Source of the DNA: CAITSH01 sp025356665
GTDB taxonomy: Bacteria > Pseudomonadota > Gammaproteobacteria > Burkholderiales > SG8-39
NCBI GenBank assembly: GCA_025356665.1
Contig: JANXRV010000136.1
Location: 1 to 64,000 of the forward strand
Length of the DNA: 64,000 bases
Reading direction: 5' to 3'
Below, piece by piece: positions 26,070 to 33,883 of this stretch. The position numbers and the translations under genes are program-made. Position 1 is the stretch's first letter. Every line of letters begins with the position of its first letter. The notes beneath the pieces are model-generated. The model was not told where the DNA came from, searched no databases, and was given only the letters and a program-made list of their open reading frames with translations.

Positions 26070-26510
26070 ATGACTGAAATTGCGCAAACAATAGAAACGC
26101 CGGCTCTGGGTCGGGATGAGGTCGCCGGCATGCTGCGTGCACACGGTGTGTTGCCGACGCACCAGCGGCTTGAGATTGCGCAGGTCATGCTGTCGCGCCA
26201 ACAACACCTGTCGGCCGACCAGGTGTTGTCGCTGGTCAACGCGGTCGATGCCGAGACCTCCAAAGCCACCGTTTACAACACGCTCAAGCTGTTTGTCGAG
26301 AAGGGGCTGTTGAGGGAGTTGATTGTTGATCCTTGCAAGGTGTTCTATGACTCGAACATCCGCGACCACCACCATTTTTACGACACCGCCAGTGGTCGCC
26401 TGACCGATATTCCCTCAGATCAGATTCTTCTCCAGGCGCTGCCCGCGCTGCCAGAGGGCACCGAGGCGGCCGGCGTCGATGTCATTATTCGCATCCGTCC
26501 GCGTGGCTGA
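26070..26510 (+). CDS. Fur/Irr-family transcriptional regulator
   Basis: A 146-residue winged-helix regulator. The DNA-binding domain covers residues about 10-90 (VLPTHQRLEIAQVM and SKATVYNTLKLFVEKGL, the latter the Fur-family recognition helix). The dimer and metal region has FYDSNIRDHHHFYDTASGR, with the HHHF cluster typical of Irr-like members. Classic Fur structural zinc CxxC motifs are absent; the only cysteine is in VDPCKVFYD. This points to an Irr-like, heme- or manganese-responsive protein instead of a standard Fur. It diverges from the pilus operon. Confidence 0.88.
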   Translation: MTEIAQTIETPALGRDEVAGMLRAHGVLPTHQRLEIAQVMLSRQQHLSADQVLSLVNAVDAETSKATVYNTLKLFVEKGLLRELIVDPCKVFYDSNIRDHHHFYDTASGRLTDIPSDQILLQALPALPEGTEAAGVDVIIRIRPRG

Positions 26511-26516
26511 TCTCTC

Positions 26517-26542
26517 CATCAGGACGCCCTGCCGTCCTGATG
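26517..26542 (+). terminator. Hairpin after the Fur-like gene
   Basis: A perfect 10-bp stem (CATCAGGACG and its complement) with a 6-nt loop starts 7 nt after the stop codon. There is no T-run, so it is a weak or rho-assisted terminator, or an mRNA-protecting hairpin. Confidence 0.55.
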
Positions 26543-26566
26543 CCCCAGTTATTTCCGTCATTGCGA

Positions 26567-26572
26567 TATAAT
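26567..26572 (+). promoter_or_regulatory. -10 box of the tRNA-Thr gene
   Basis: A consensus TATAAT ends 13 nt before the first base of the tRNA. The upstream region at 16-17 bp has no strong -35 hexamer. Confidence 0.5.
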
Positions 26573-26585
26573 ATCGGGCTGAAAT

Positions 26586-26661
26586 GCCGATGTAGCTCAG
26601 TTGGTAGAGCAACGCACTCGTAACGCGTAGGTCACCAGTTCGATTCCGGTCATCGGCACCA
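26586..26661 (+). tRNA. tRNA-Thr (anticodon CGT)
   Basis: A 76-nt cloverleaf: acceptor GCCGATG/CATCGGC, D-arm GCTC AGTTGGTA GAGC, anticodon loop CTCGTAA (anticodon CGT, reading ACG), T-loop TTCGATT, and an encoded 3' CCA. The anticodon stem has an A-C mismatch at the loop side and the T stem has another A-C pair; all other pairs are canonical. The 3' half is duplicated at 31946-31974, suggesting use as an integration site. Confidence 0.95.
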
Positions 26662-26665
26662 ATCT
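26637..26665 (+). repeat. attL-like repeat: 3' end of tRNA-Thr
   Basis: These 29 bp (T-arm, acceptor strand, CCA and 4 nt beyond) match 31946-31974 at 25 of 29 positions in direct orientation. Direct repeats of a tRNA 3' end are the usual footprint of tyrosine-recombinase integration. Confidence 0.5.
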
Positions 26666-27251
26666 TTTTATCTATGTCATTACGATCCAATGACATAGCG
26701 TGCACTACCAGTACGTGAAAAAAACCGCACGCCTGATTACCCCTGCCTGACCGAACGATTTCAGTTAAAAACCGGTCAGTAATCCGGTCAAACGACAAAC
26801 CCCATGTTTGCCGCTGAGTTGAGTTTACGCGCGTAGCGCGATCTGTTCGCATATTGGCTGCGCGGGGAGTAAGGGCCTCAAGTCGCACAAAGCCGACTCT
26901 GTTCCAAGCCAACTCCCGGTAACCCGACCCCCACCGGTAGCCGACCCCCCCGCGTTTTAAACTGCTTCCATCCGGCTACCCCTTGCACTGGGTTTTGGAC
27001 GAACGATCGGCTGTTTCCTGAGACCCCACCGTACCTGCACCCACCGTTTAGGCACGGGTTTTTTACGCGGAAGGTAGGCGGGCGTTTGTCCGTCTTTTAG
27101 GGTGTTTGTCCCGCTCGGCGATGCTGTGTTCAGCTGGTGCCACCCCTTTCGCGGACTATTTCAGATTCTGGTCTTGGCGTGATTTAGGAATTCGTCCCCC
27201 CAGCACCTTGTGCTACAGTGCACTTATCAAGTAACACTCAAGGTCAGCACA
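26666..27251. other. Gene-poor stretch after tRNA-Thr
   Basis: No supported gene. An apparent minus-strand frame crossing the tRNA is the well-known artefact that reads DRNRTGDLRVTSALLYQLSY. A small inverted repeat, TATGTCATTACGATCCAATGACATA, can be described as arms TATGTCATT and AATGACATA near 26672-26697. The sequence before 27251 has no recognisable integrase remnant. Confidence 0.5.
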
Positions 27252-27539
27252 ATGAGCGAAGCAACCTTTACCTTCCGGGTAGATGCGGCATTGAAAGAAG
27301 AGTTCTCCTCGGCCGCGAAATCACGCGATCGCACTGGCGCACAGCTGTTACGTGACTTCATGCGAGATTTTGTCAAGCAGCAGCAGGGCGCTGCCGAGCA
27401 CGACGCTTGGTTCCGGCGCCAAGTGCAGGTTGGACTGGATTCTGCCAATGCGGGGCATCTGGTGTCGGCCGAGGACGTGGAAGCGGAATTTTCCAACCGT
27501 CGAGCCGAGACACGCCGAAAACTCCAAGCGAGATCGTGA
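27252..27539 (+). CDS. Ribbon-helix-helix antitoxin (ParD/RelB-like)
   Basis: A 95-residue protein starting at the ATG 27252. The N-terminal strand and helix pair reads EATFTFRVDAALKEEFSSAA and SRDRTGAQLLRDFMRDFV, the ribbon-helix-helix fold found in ParD, RelB and DinJ antitoxins. The C-terminal part (VSAEDVEAEFSNRR) would wrap the toxin. The gene ends GTGA: its stop overlaps the GTG start of the downstream toxin, typical of toxin-antitoxin operons. Antitoxins of this kind repress their own promoter, expected in the 60 bp upstream. An upstream in-frame Met would add 14 unlikely residues. Confidence 0.85.
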   Translation: MSEATFTFRVDAALKEEFSSAAKSRDRTGAQLLRDFMRDFVKQQQGAAEHDAWFRRQVQVGLDSANAGHLVSAEDVEAEFSNRRAETRRKLQARS

Positions 27540-27820
27540 GGCTGTTCTGGACGCCCGAGGCTATAGATGACCGCCGTGCGATCTATGACTACATCGAAGC
27601 CGATAACCCAAGCGCAGCGCTGGCGCTCGATGAGCTTTTTTCCGAAAAAGCGAACCGACTGATTGATCATCCCGGCCTGGGTCGGCCTGGCTGCGTAAAT
27701 GACACGCGCGAGTTCGTGGCGCATCAAAATTACGTCCTCATTTACGACACGGTCGCCGACACGGTGCGCATTCTGCGCGTGCTGCACGCCGCAAGGCAAT
27801 GGCCGCCAGCGCGGAGTTGA
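27536..27820 (+). CDS. RelE/ParE-family toxin
   Basis: A 94-residue toxin of the RelE/ParE superfamily. The start is GTG at 27536, overlapping the antitoxin stop by 4 bp, giving VRLFWTPEAIDDRRAIYDY. The family core follows: NPSAALALDELFSEKANRL, HPGLGRPG, TREFVAHQNYVLIYD, and VRILRVLHAARQWP with the C-terminal HxxRxW. Substrates are gyrase (ParE) or ribosome-bound mRNA (RelE); the HAARQWP end is seen in ParE/RelE2-type members and the sequence alone does not settle which. It is in the island-like segment beyond tRNA-Thr. Confidence 0.88.
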   Translation: MRLFWTPEAIDDRRAIYDYIEADNPSAALALDELFSEKANRLIDHPGLGRPGCVNDTREFVAHQNYVLIYDTVADTVRILRVLHAARQWPPARS

Positions 27821-28307
27821 TCCGCGAGTTGAACGCAATTTCAATTACGCATCCCGAAAATTGACATTCGAGAGCAGTTTTTTTGTGCTTTACGGTACCC
27901 GAAGGGGAAGTCGTCAAATAGCGGCTATACAGAAAACCCTCCCGAAACGCTCCCCCGCAAACCCAGCATTGGCGCGGGCCCTTTGCTCGAAAGCCGTTGT
28001 ACCGATACGCCGTAAACCCGTATGGATAGGGGTTCTTCGGCATTTTCAATGCTGCTAAAACTTGTCATGATGTTTGGATGGCAAATTCAACCAAGCGAAA
28101 GCGGCGGCTGTGGGATGCATAGGCGTTCCGCGGCTTTCGTCCGCTACATACGGTGCGCGGCGTCTTTGGTGATCCGAGCGCGCGTGTTATCACTCTTGTG
28201 CGTCGGAGTGAGCCGAGAGCTTCATGCGCCGTTCTGTGAGAGGCTGAACGGTGAAATTCCTCCGGCCTGCTCGACCGGGCGCGACGGCGCCAACTTCAAT
28301 GTCGCGA
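27821..28307. other. Intergenic stretch without a recognisable gene
   Basis: The 487 bp between the toxin and the alkaline phosphatase gene contain no frame with protein-like composition on either strand, no repeat of note and no tRNA. It may hold decayed island sequence. Confidence 0.45.
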
Positions 28308-30359
28308 TTATTTCTTCCGTGACTGTGTGCTCGGGTTCAGGGCCGGCACTCCGCCGACCGCCATCTGGACTATTTTGAAAAACACATCGGTATTGTCGAT
28401 CACACCGGTGAAGCTGTAGGCGCCCGGACCGAACGCCGACAAGGGGATATCGGTGGCGGTGTGCACCGCCGATTCGCCCGGGACCTGGCCGGTAACCAGA
28501 TAACCGCTGTTTTTGTCGCGATCCAGTGGGCTGGCCGGGTAGGTCAACATCGGTGCGCGCTTGACGAAGGGCTGCTGGCTGTCCTGCAGTGGCTGGTCGT
28601 TGGTGCGCCAGTCTTCGTTGCGGTCGGCGTTGGCGCCGTAACCGACCAGCACGCGGTAATCGACGTTGGTGGCTTGCGGATAGCCATCAGCCGACAGCGT
28701 GTAGCGCGGGAAGCCGGCCTGTTCATAGATGCCGACCACCGGATCGCGCAGGTTTTCTTTCGTCGCCGGACCTTTTTCATTGGCCGTCTTGATGGCGCTT
28801 TGCAGGCGCTGGTCCGTCAGGCGTGAACTGCCGATCAGGGCGACGCCCGAACACTCGTGATCCGCCGTGACGATCACCAGCGTTTCGCCGTCGTCCCGGG
28901 CAAAGTCCCGGGCCACCTTGACGGCGCGATCAAACTCGATGGTATCGAGTATCCAGCGTTCGGTGTCCATGTTGTGTGCCTGCTTGTCGATCGAGGCGCC
29001 TTCGATAATCAGCACAAAACCCTTCTTCGATTTTTTAAGGACCTGCAGGGCCTTGCGCGACATTTCGTCGAGCATCGGCTGGTCGGGAAAACCGTAATCA
29101 TCAACCACCCCCTTGTTGCCGCGCCGGCCATCGATCTTGTCGAGTGCGACATTCATGTTCGAGAGCGCGAACAGGCCGACCAACTTGTCGGCTTTTGCAT
29201 CGAGGGCATCGAGTTCGGATTTGTTGGCCGCGTAGGCATAACCGGCGCCCTTGAAGTCGGCGATCAGGTCCCGCTGCGGATCAATTGCGCCGGGCGCCGT
29301 GCCCCAGCGCCGGATGATTTCGCCGGTATGCGCCTCGCCTGCATTGAACGCGTAGTCGTTGCTCCGGGCACGCGCCGAACCCGGCGTGGTGGACGGCAGG
29401 AACCACTTGCGGCCCCCGCCCATCAGCACCGACAGGCCGGTCAGTCCGCGATCATCCAGATACTGATCGACAATGCCCGTGCCGGCGCCGCGATTGCTGG
29501 TATGCACCGCATTGGCTGCCGGCGTTGCATCAAACACATCCGATGTGGTGACCAGTCCCAGCGCCTTGCCTTGGGTGCGGTGCAGGTATTCGCTCAGGTA
29601 TTCGACGCGCGGGTTGTCAAACGGATCGATGGTGTCGTCCGGGAATACACCTTCCTCATTGTTGTTGCTCTTGTTGCCGCTGACATAAGCGCCCATGCCC
29701 GGCGCTGAATCGGTGACGATGGAATTGAGCGAGGAGGTCTTCACCATGCCGGTGACCGGGAAGGTGTCCATGGCCAGCGGCGCGATCACCTTGCCCTGCG
29801 CGTAACCAGACGCGACGATGCGCGCCGCCGTACGTTGTGCCGCACCCATGCCATCACCGAGCAGGATGATGACGTTCCTGATTTTCTTCCCGCCGGTATT
29901 GAAGGGCACGATCTCGAAGTTGCCCTTGGCGGTCACTACCTGGCCATCGCTTTGCGTCGCCGACACGCTCAAGGCATGCAGCCCCGCCTTGGTCAGCGAG
30001 ACCGCGCGCACCGTGGCGATGCTGGCGCTTTTGGGAACATTGGTGAGACAGCCTTCGGCGCAGGTGCGCAGCGCGACCGGGCTGTCAACGGGCTTGCCGT
30101 CGATGGCAAATGATACTTTGGTGATCTGCTGGTCTGCGTCCGGTCGCAAAGTGGCTTGCAGATCAAACAATTGCCTGGGCAGGAAACGCGCGATCATCGG
30201 CGCAGGCTGTCCGCTGGAAAACAGCTCACTTGGCGGCGTCAAGCGGCTCACGCTTGGGGCAGCTTGTGCGCTGTGAGCCAATGCCATGGCCAAGGCCAGC
30301 ACCATACTCCAAGCCGACCCTGCGCCGGGCAGGCCAGTACGGCGATAAAGCGAAGCCAT
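28308..30359 (-). CDS. Alkaline phosphatase family protein, exported
   Basis: A 683-residue periplasmic or secreted phosphatase. The signal peptide ends near AHSAQA (residue about 33). Residues about 35-165 form an N-terminal domain with a disulfide candidate (CAEGC). The alkaline phosphatase domain starts at NVIILLGDGMG (metal Asp) and has the nucleophile segment SIVTDSAPGMGAY, EGASIDKQAHN, and VTADHECSGV for the second metal site. The start is the ATG at 30357-30359 with AGGGAG 6 nt upstream. It lies 14 nt downstream of a small exported protein gene, so the two form an operon that would release phosphate or dephosphorylate an organic ester outside the cytoplasm. No pho box was identified. 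Confidence 0.9.
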   Translation of the reverse strand: MASLYRRTGLPGAGSAWSMVLALAMALAHSAQAAPSVSRLTPPSELFSSGQPAPMIARFLPRQLFDLQATLRPDADQQITKVSFAIDGKPVDSPVALRTCAEGCLTNVPKSASIATVRAVSLTKAGLHALSVSATQSDGQVVTAKGNFEIVPFNTGGKKIRNVIILLGDGMGAAQRTAARIVASGYAQGKVIAPLAMDTFPVTGMVKTSSLNSIVTDSAPGMGAYVSGNKSNNNEEGVFPDDTIDPFDNPRVEYLSEYLHRTQGKALGLVTTSDVFDATPAANAVHTSNRGAGTGIVDQYLDDRGLTGLSVLMGGGRKWFLPSTTPGSARARSNDYAFNAGEAHTGEIIRRWGTAPGAIDPQRDLIADFKGAGYAYAANKSELDALDAKADKLVGLFALSNMNVALDKIDGRRGNKGVVDDYGFPDQPMLDEMSRKALQVLKKSKKGFVLIIEGASIDKQAHNMDTERWILDTIEFDRAVKVARDFARDDGETLVIVTADHECSGVALIGSSRLTDQRLQSAIKTANEKGPATKENLRDPVVGIYEQAGFPRYTLSADGYPQATNVDYRVLVGYGANADRNEDWRTNDQPLQDSQQPFVKRAPMLTYPASPLDRDKNSGYLVTGQVPGESAVHTATDIPLSAFGPGAYSFTGVIDNTDVFFKIVQMAVGGVPALNPSTQSRKK

Positions 30360-30373
30360 GAATATCTCCCTGT

Positions 30374-30916
30374 TCACTTCAACAATGGTTTTGGCGTGTC
30401 GGTGGCGCGCGGATCGAGCTGCAGACGCAGCCAGTTCACGCTTCCGTCCGGCAATTCCTGGCGGCCCCACTCGAGCACGCCGGTCAGTTGCATGGGCGCG
30501 TTATGGTGGAGCAGCGGCATGTGCCGGTCAGCTTGCGGCATGATCACCAGCACGGTATTGAGCGGCAGGTCGTTGGCTTCACCGTCCGCGTGTTCACTCA
30601 TGCGCACCGGCATGGGCGTCAACAGAAAACTGCCCACCTCAGTATCTTCTCGCGCCACCATGAAGCCCGTCAGGCGCACCTTGCGACCGTTGTGGGCCAG
30701 CAGGATCGGCGTTGGCTCCAGCCCGCGCGAGGACACCGGCATGCGGAAGAAATCGCGGAACTTCAGTTCGGCGATGTCGCTTTGCCCGGTGGGAGTTGAA
30801 ACCGCCGGCACGGTGGCCGCTGCAGCTTCAACCGCCGGCGCCACAGCTGGCCAGGCAAGATGCAGCGCAATTACTGGCAGAACAAAAGACAGGGGCGTAC
30901 GCAGCATCTCTTCCAC
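30374..30916 (-). CDS. Exported protein of unknown function, partner of alkaline phosphatase
   Basis: A 180-residue protein with a signal peptide (PLSFVLPVIALHLAWPAVA) and a soluble domain. Its block KFRDFFRMPVSSRGLEPTP and the RKVRLTGFMVAREDTE segment resemble the DUF3299-like fold, as I recall it. It ends LRLQLDPRATDTPKPLLK. GTG at 30916 or ATG at 30907 could start translation. The gene sits 14 nt upstream of the phosphatase gene and is co-directional, so it may help its export, metal loading or localisation. This is inference. Confidence 0.6.
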   Translation of the reverse strand: MEEMLRTPLSFVLPVIALHLAWPAVAPAVEAAAATVPAVSTPTGQSDIAELKFRDFFRMPVSSRGLEPTPILLAHNGRKVRLTGFMVAREDTEVGSFLLTPMPVRMSEHADGEANDLPLNTVLVIMPQADRHMPLLHHNAPMQLTGVLEWGRQELPDGSVNWLRLQLDPRATDTPKPLLK

Positions 30917-31214
30917 CGTTTCAATGCGCTCATAGGAGGGTTAAAAGTACTTCAATTACTTCTTTAAGGACGCTACGAAATTATAGAATCATGCGTTTTC
31001 CCTAAAAATATCATGTTAGATATTTTTTGTGATAGTTTGATGACGGCACCACTGCCTTTGAGTGTTATGTTTGTGACCGGATGGTGCAGGTGGGCAGGGT
31101 TTGTCGGTTGCGCACACCTGCCGCAGATGTCTTGCCTGGCTGTAGTGGGCAGGTTTCGCTTTCTCTTGTTTGCGCCGTCCCTCACGGGCTTCGGCATAGA
31201 AAAATGGGGAATGC

Positions 31215-31469
31215 ATGAAAAATCACCCCGGGTTTTTCTTGGCGGCCATCGTCGCGATTTGTGCGGTGTCGGGAAGCGGCGCTTCCCATGCCTATAAGGT
31301 GGAGCGGCAGTGCGAAGAGGTGACGACTAAAAATGGTCTCATGGAAAAATGCAAAACGGTGATGGTGCAGGAGGCCGCTCCGGACAAGAAAGACGGCAAG
31401 AAGGACGACAAGAAAGACGCCAAAAAAGATGAAAAGAAAGGCGCTGAGAAACCCGCTGCGGCGCACTAG
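31215..31469 (+). CDS. Small exported Lys/Asp-rich protein
   Basis: An 84-residue protein with a signal peptide (FFLAAIVAICAVSGSGASHA) and a short mature region that has two Cys (RQCEEV, KCKTVMVQ). Its tail is made of Lys/Asp/Glu units: KKDGKKDDKKDAKKDEKKG. A GGGGA Shine-Dalgarno lies 7 nt before the ATG. The charged tail is low-complexity and could bind nucleic acid, metal or polyphosphate; no family was recognised. It stands alone, with the phosphatase pair on the other strand 300 bp to the left. Confidence 0.6.
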   Translation: MKNHPGFFLAAIVAICAVSGSGASHAYKVERQCEEVTTKNGLMEKCKTVMVQEAAPDKKDGKKDDKKDAKKDEKKGAEKPAAAH

Positions 31470-32256
31470 CGCTGTTTTGGCGTGCAGGTAGCCGTTTAGC
31501 GCGCCGCCGATCAATCCGCCCAGGACGGCCGGGGTTGTTCGTTGTCATGGTCTGGTGCTGCCTATCCCAAGTCACAGTTCACGGAGCTCCAGTGCGTCAT
31601 TTCCAGTAGAGGAAGGCGTCTGAACGATGGGTTGGCTAAGCACTTCAAGCGGCCTTGCAACATCCTTGGTTGACGTAAAGAAACCGTTTCTGGCGAGCCT
31701 GGTTCAGTTGTTCGGCGGCCATCTTGTCGGACCTTGATGTGCCGGTGTTGCGTCAGGCCCGGAGGGTGTCTGTCTGATGGAACCCGTGTTGGGGGCTACA
31801 CCTGATTTAAGGGCTGGGAGCAGGGCGTGCCGTTTGCTGAGGTGGTTTTAAGTACCGGCCGATATTTAAGTATTTTCGGCTTGTGTTCTGAAAACACTGT
31901 TGATATTCTGCTTATTCGTCAGGGGCTTAGTGGTGCATTAGCATTGGTTCTATTCCGCTCATCGGCGCCAATCTCTACGCCCGCGCATGGGCTTACAAAC
32001 CGGCGCGTGGCGGGGCAGCCCTGCGCTACGGTTTTTGTTCTGCGTTCTATGCTCTGTGCTTGCAGTGCAAACTGGCTCCGTAAGCCTGTGCGGCTTAGGG
32101 CGTCCAGGGGGCGTCCAGGCCCTCCGAGGGTTCAGGTGGGGCGAGTTGGGCCGTGCGTTGTGGATGGCTTGCTTGTGCTTAGCGGCAGTGTCGGCGCCAT
32201 TGAATTGCGTTAGCCACTGAATTGTATTTCGCATCGGACTTCGGGAAGGGAATCCA
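31470..32256. other. Intergenic region between the exported peptide and the PilZ-like gene
   Basis: A 787-bp region without a supported gene. It contains the tRNA-Thr-like 29-bp repeat at 31946-31974 and AT-richer sequence at about 31840-31940. Frames within it have poor protein composition. Confidence 0.5.
31946..31974 (+). repeat. attR-like degenerate copy of the tRNA-Thr 3' end
   Basis: Direct repeat of 26637-26665 with 4 mismatches in 29 bp. The blocks TATTCCGCTCATCGGCGCCA and AATCT follow the tRNA T-arm, acceptor and flank. It lies 5.3 kb from the tRNA gene. It cannot fold into a tRNA, as no 5' half precedes it. Confidence 0.5.
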
Positions 32257-33792
32257 ATGCTGCAGCTGTTCCGGAGAAGTAAGCCCGATCATCCGATGGC
32301 CGATCTCAAGGAGGCGAAACGCATCCTTGAGGAAGTGCCGGTCAATGACGCCTTCAAGGCCATCGAGGAGCTGACAAGCTGGCTCGAATCTGTCGGAGCC
32401 GCAGAGGGTTTCAAGCCCGAACACCGGGCGCAACTGCTGCTGCTGCTGGATGAGTCGGCGCAGGTGCACGCGCGCAAGCTGTCGCGCGACTATCTTGGCT
32501 CGATCCGCCCTTCCAAGTTCCAGGAAAACCGGCTGTGGCTCGCGCTGTTTGCTTACTGGCGGCAGGCGGCGATGTCGCTGGCCACCTGTATCGATCTGTA
32601 TGCCACCGGTGCCAAGGGCGGTGACGCGCTGAAGAACACCATGCCCTTGTTGACTGTGCGCGCCATGCGCGCCCTCGCGGCGCAGCTCAAGTGGCAGTCG
32701 TTTCGCTACGGCCCGATGGACCCCTTGCTGTGGGGCATCCTCTACAAGATCTACTGGCTGGCCGAGTCGCGCAGGTTTGCCAAGGCAAAGGTGCAGGTTT
32801 ATCCGGGCGTCCCGGGTGAGTCTTCAGCGGAGATCGAATTTCTCAAGGCGGTCATGTTCAGCGCTTCTTCTTCGGACAGCCTGTTGCCGCTTGAGACGGA
32901 GTTGATGGAGCGTCTAGTGGCGCATTACGCACCAGGTTTTGTGCTGCTGGAGAAAGCCGAGGGCTGCGCCTATTGGGTCGATCTGGCCGGTAGCGTGGCG
33001 CCGCTGCGCCTGATCAAGCCGCCGCAGCCGCTGCCGATGTTGCGCTATTTTTCCGCCGGTAGCGGCCTGGCCGATATCGAAAAAGTCCAGCAGATCATCA
33101 AATCGACCGGTGCCGTGCCCTCTGCCGTCAATCTGGGCGGCGCCTACGAGCCATCGACCGTACTCGATGTGCTCGAGCATATCGTGATCTACTGGTCGAG
33201 CTCGCCGCCCGAGCGTAAGGCGCCGCGCCATCAGGTCAAATCGCGGCTTGTCGTCACCCATGGGTTTGACGGCTTGATGGGGGCGCTGGAGCCCGCAGGC
33301 ACGCTTGATTTCGATGAGGCTGCGGAGGAGAGCTGGATTGTGCAAAACGTCAGCTCCGGCGGGTTTGGCGCGATGATTCCGCAGATCAAGGGCGACTGGC
33401 TGAAAATCGGTTGCCTGCTTGGCTTGCAGCCCGAAGGGGGCAAAAATTGGGTGGTTGGCGTGTTGCGCCGTTTGAGCCGGGATAAACAGCAGCAGGCTTC
33501 GGTGGGCATACAGACCATCGCTAAATCGGCCTCGATTGTGCTCCTGCGCATGCCAGGCGGCCAGCCGGGCGGCAACGAAGCCAGCGAATTGGGTATCCTG
33601 CTCGACCCCTTGTCGCATGCCTCCAGCGGCGAGGCGATGGTGCTGTTGCGCTCTGGCGCCTGGGTGCCGGGACAGAACCTCGAAATCGACACGGATGGTC
33701 TCAGCCTGTTGCTGATGCCCATAGGTGTTGTCGAGAGGGGCGAAGACTACGAGTTGGTGCGTTTCCGCCAGATGGTCCGCGATAACGAGTAG
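32257..33792 (+). CDS. Hypothetical protein with C-terminal PilZ-like domain
   Basis: A 511-residue cytosolic protein without signal peptide or membrane segments. The first 230 residues are predicted mostly helical (for example LKEAKRILEEVPVNDAFKA and RLWLALFAYWRQAAMSLAT). Residues about 345-420 have a PilZ-like outline: SWIVQNVSSGGFGAMIP, then LKIGCLLGLQPEGGKNWVVG and VLRRLSRDKQQQASVGIQ. In PilZ domains the NxSxGG motif binds cyclic di-GMP; the preceding RxxxR is not obvious (a possible PRHQVKSR near residue 330). If so, it could be a cyclic di-GMP effector, perhaps of pili. A weaker alternative is an unrelated beta-barrel. It faces the carboxylesterase gene across a heptamer hairpin. Confidence 0.6.
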   Translation: MLQLFRRSKPDHPMADLKEAKRILEEVPVNDAFKAIEELTSWLESVGAAEGFKPEHRAQLLLLLDESAQVHARKLSRDYLGSIRPSKFQENRLWLALFAYWRQAAMSLATCIDLYATGAKGGDALKNTMPLLTVRAMRALAAQLKWQSFRYGPMDPLLWGILYKIYWLAESRRFAKAKVQVYPGVPGESSAEIEFLKAVMFSASSSDSLLPLETELMERLVAHYAPGFVLLEKAEGCAYWVDLAGSVAPLRLIKPPQPLPMLRYFSAGSGLADIEKVQQIIKSTGAVPSAVNLGGAYEPSTVLDVLEHIVIYWSSSPPERKAPRHQVKSRLVVTHGFDGLMGALEPAGTLDFDEAAEESWIVQNVSSGGFGAMIPQIKGDWLKIGCLLGLQPEGGKNWVVGVLRRLSRDKQQQASVGIQTIAKSASIVLLRMPGGQPGGNEASELGILLDPLSHASSGEAMVLLRSGAWVPGQNLEIDTDGLSLLLMPIGVVERGEDYELVRFRQMVRDNE

Positions 33793-33803
33793 GGGCGGTT
33801 AAT

Positions 33804-33877
33804 GGGGAATGGGGAATGGTGAATGGTGAATAGGGAATGGTAATGCGCCATTCACCATTTCCTATTTCCCATTCACC
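33804..33877. repeat. 7-bp tandem repeats in inverted orientation
   Basis: Five heptamers at 33804-33838 (GGGGAAT, GGGGAAT, GGTGAAT, GGTGAAT, AGGGAAT) are followed by four inverted heptamers at 33850-33877 (ATTCACC, ATTTCCT, ATTTCCC, ATTCACC). Together they can form a long hairpin between the convergent PilZ-like and carboxylesterase genes, ending 7 nt before the latter's stop codon. It may serve as a transcription-end structure. Confidence 0.85.
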
Positions 33878-33883
33878 GCCCTC

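Noticed and set aside
26415..26912. A 165-residue minus-strand frame spanning the tRNA-Thr gene
   Set aside because: It reads DRNRTGDLRVTSALLYQLSY, the well-known artefact of translating a tRNA in reverse; the region is explained by the tRNA and the Fur 3' end.
31827..32213. A 128-residue plus-strand frame before the PilZ-like gene
   Set aside because: Cys- and Arg-rich, crosses the tRNA-like repeat and has no ribosome site or family resemblance.
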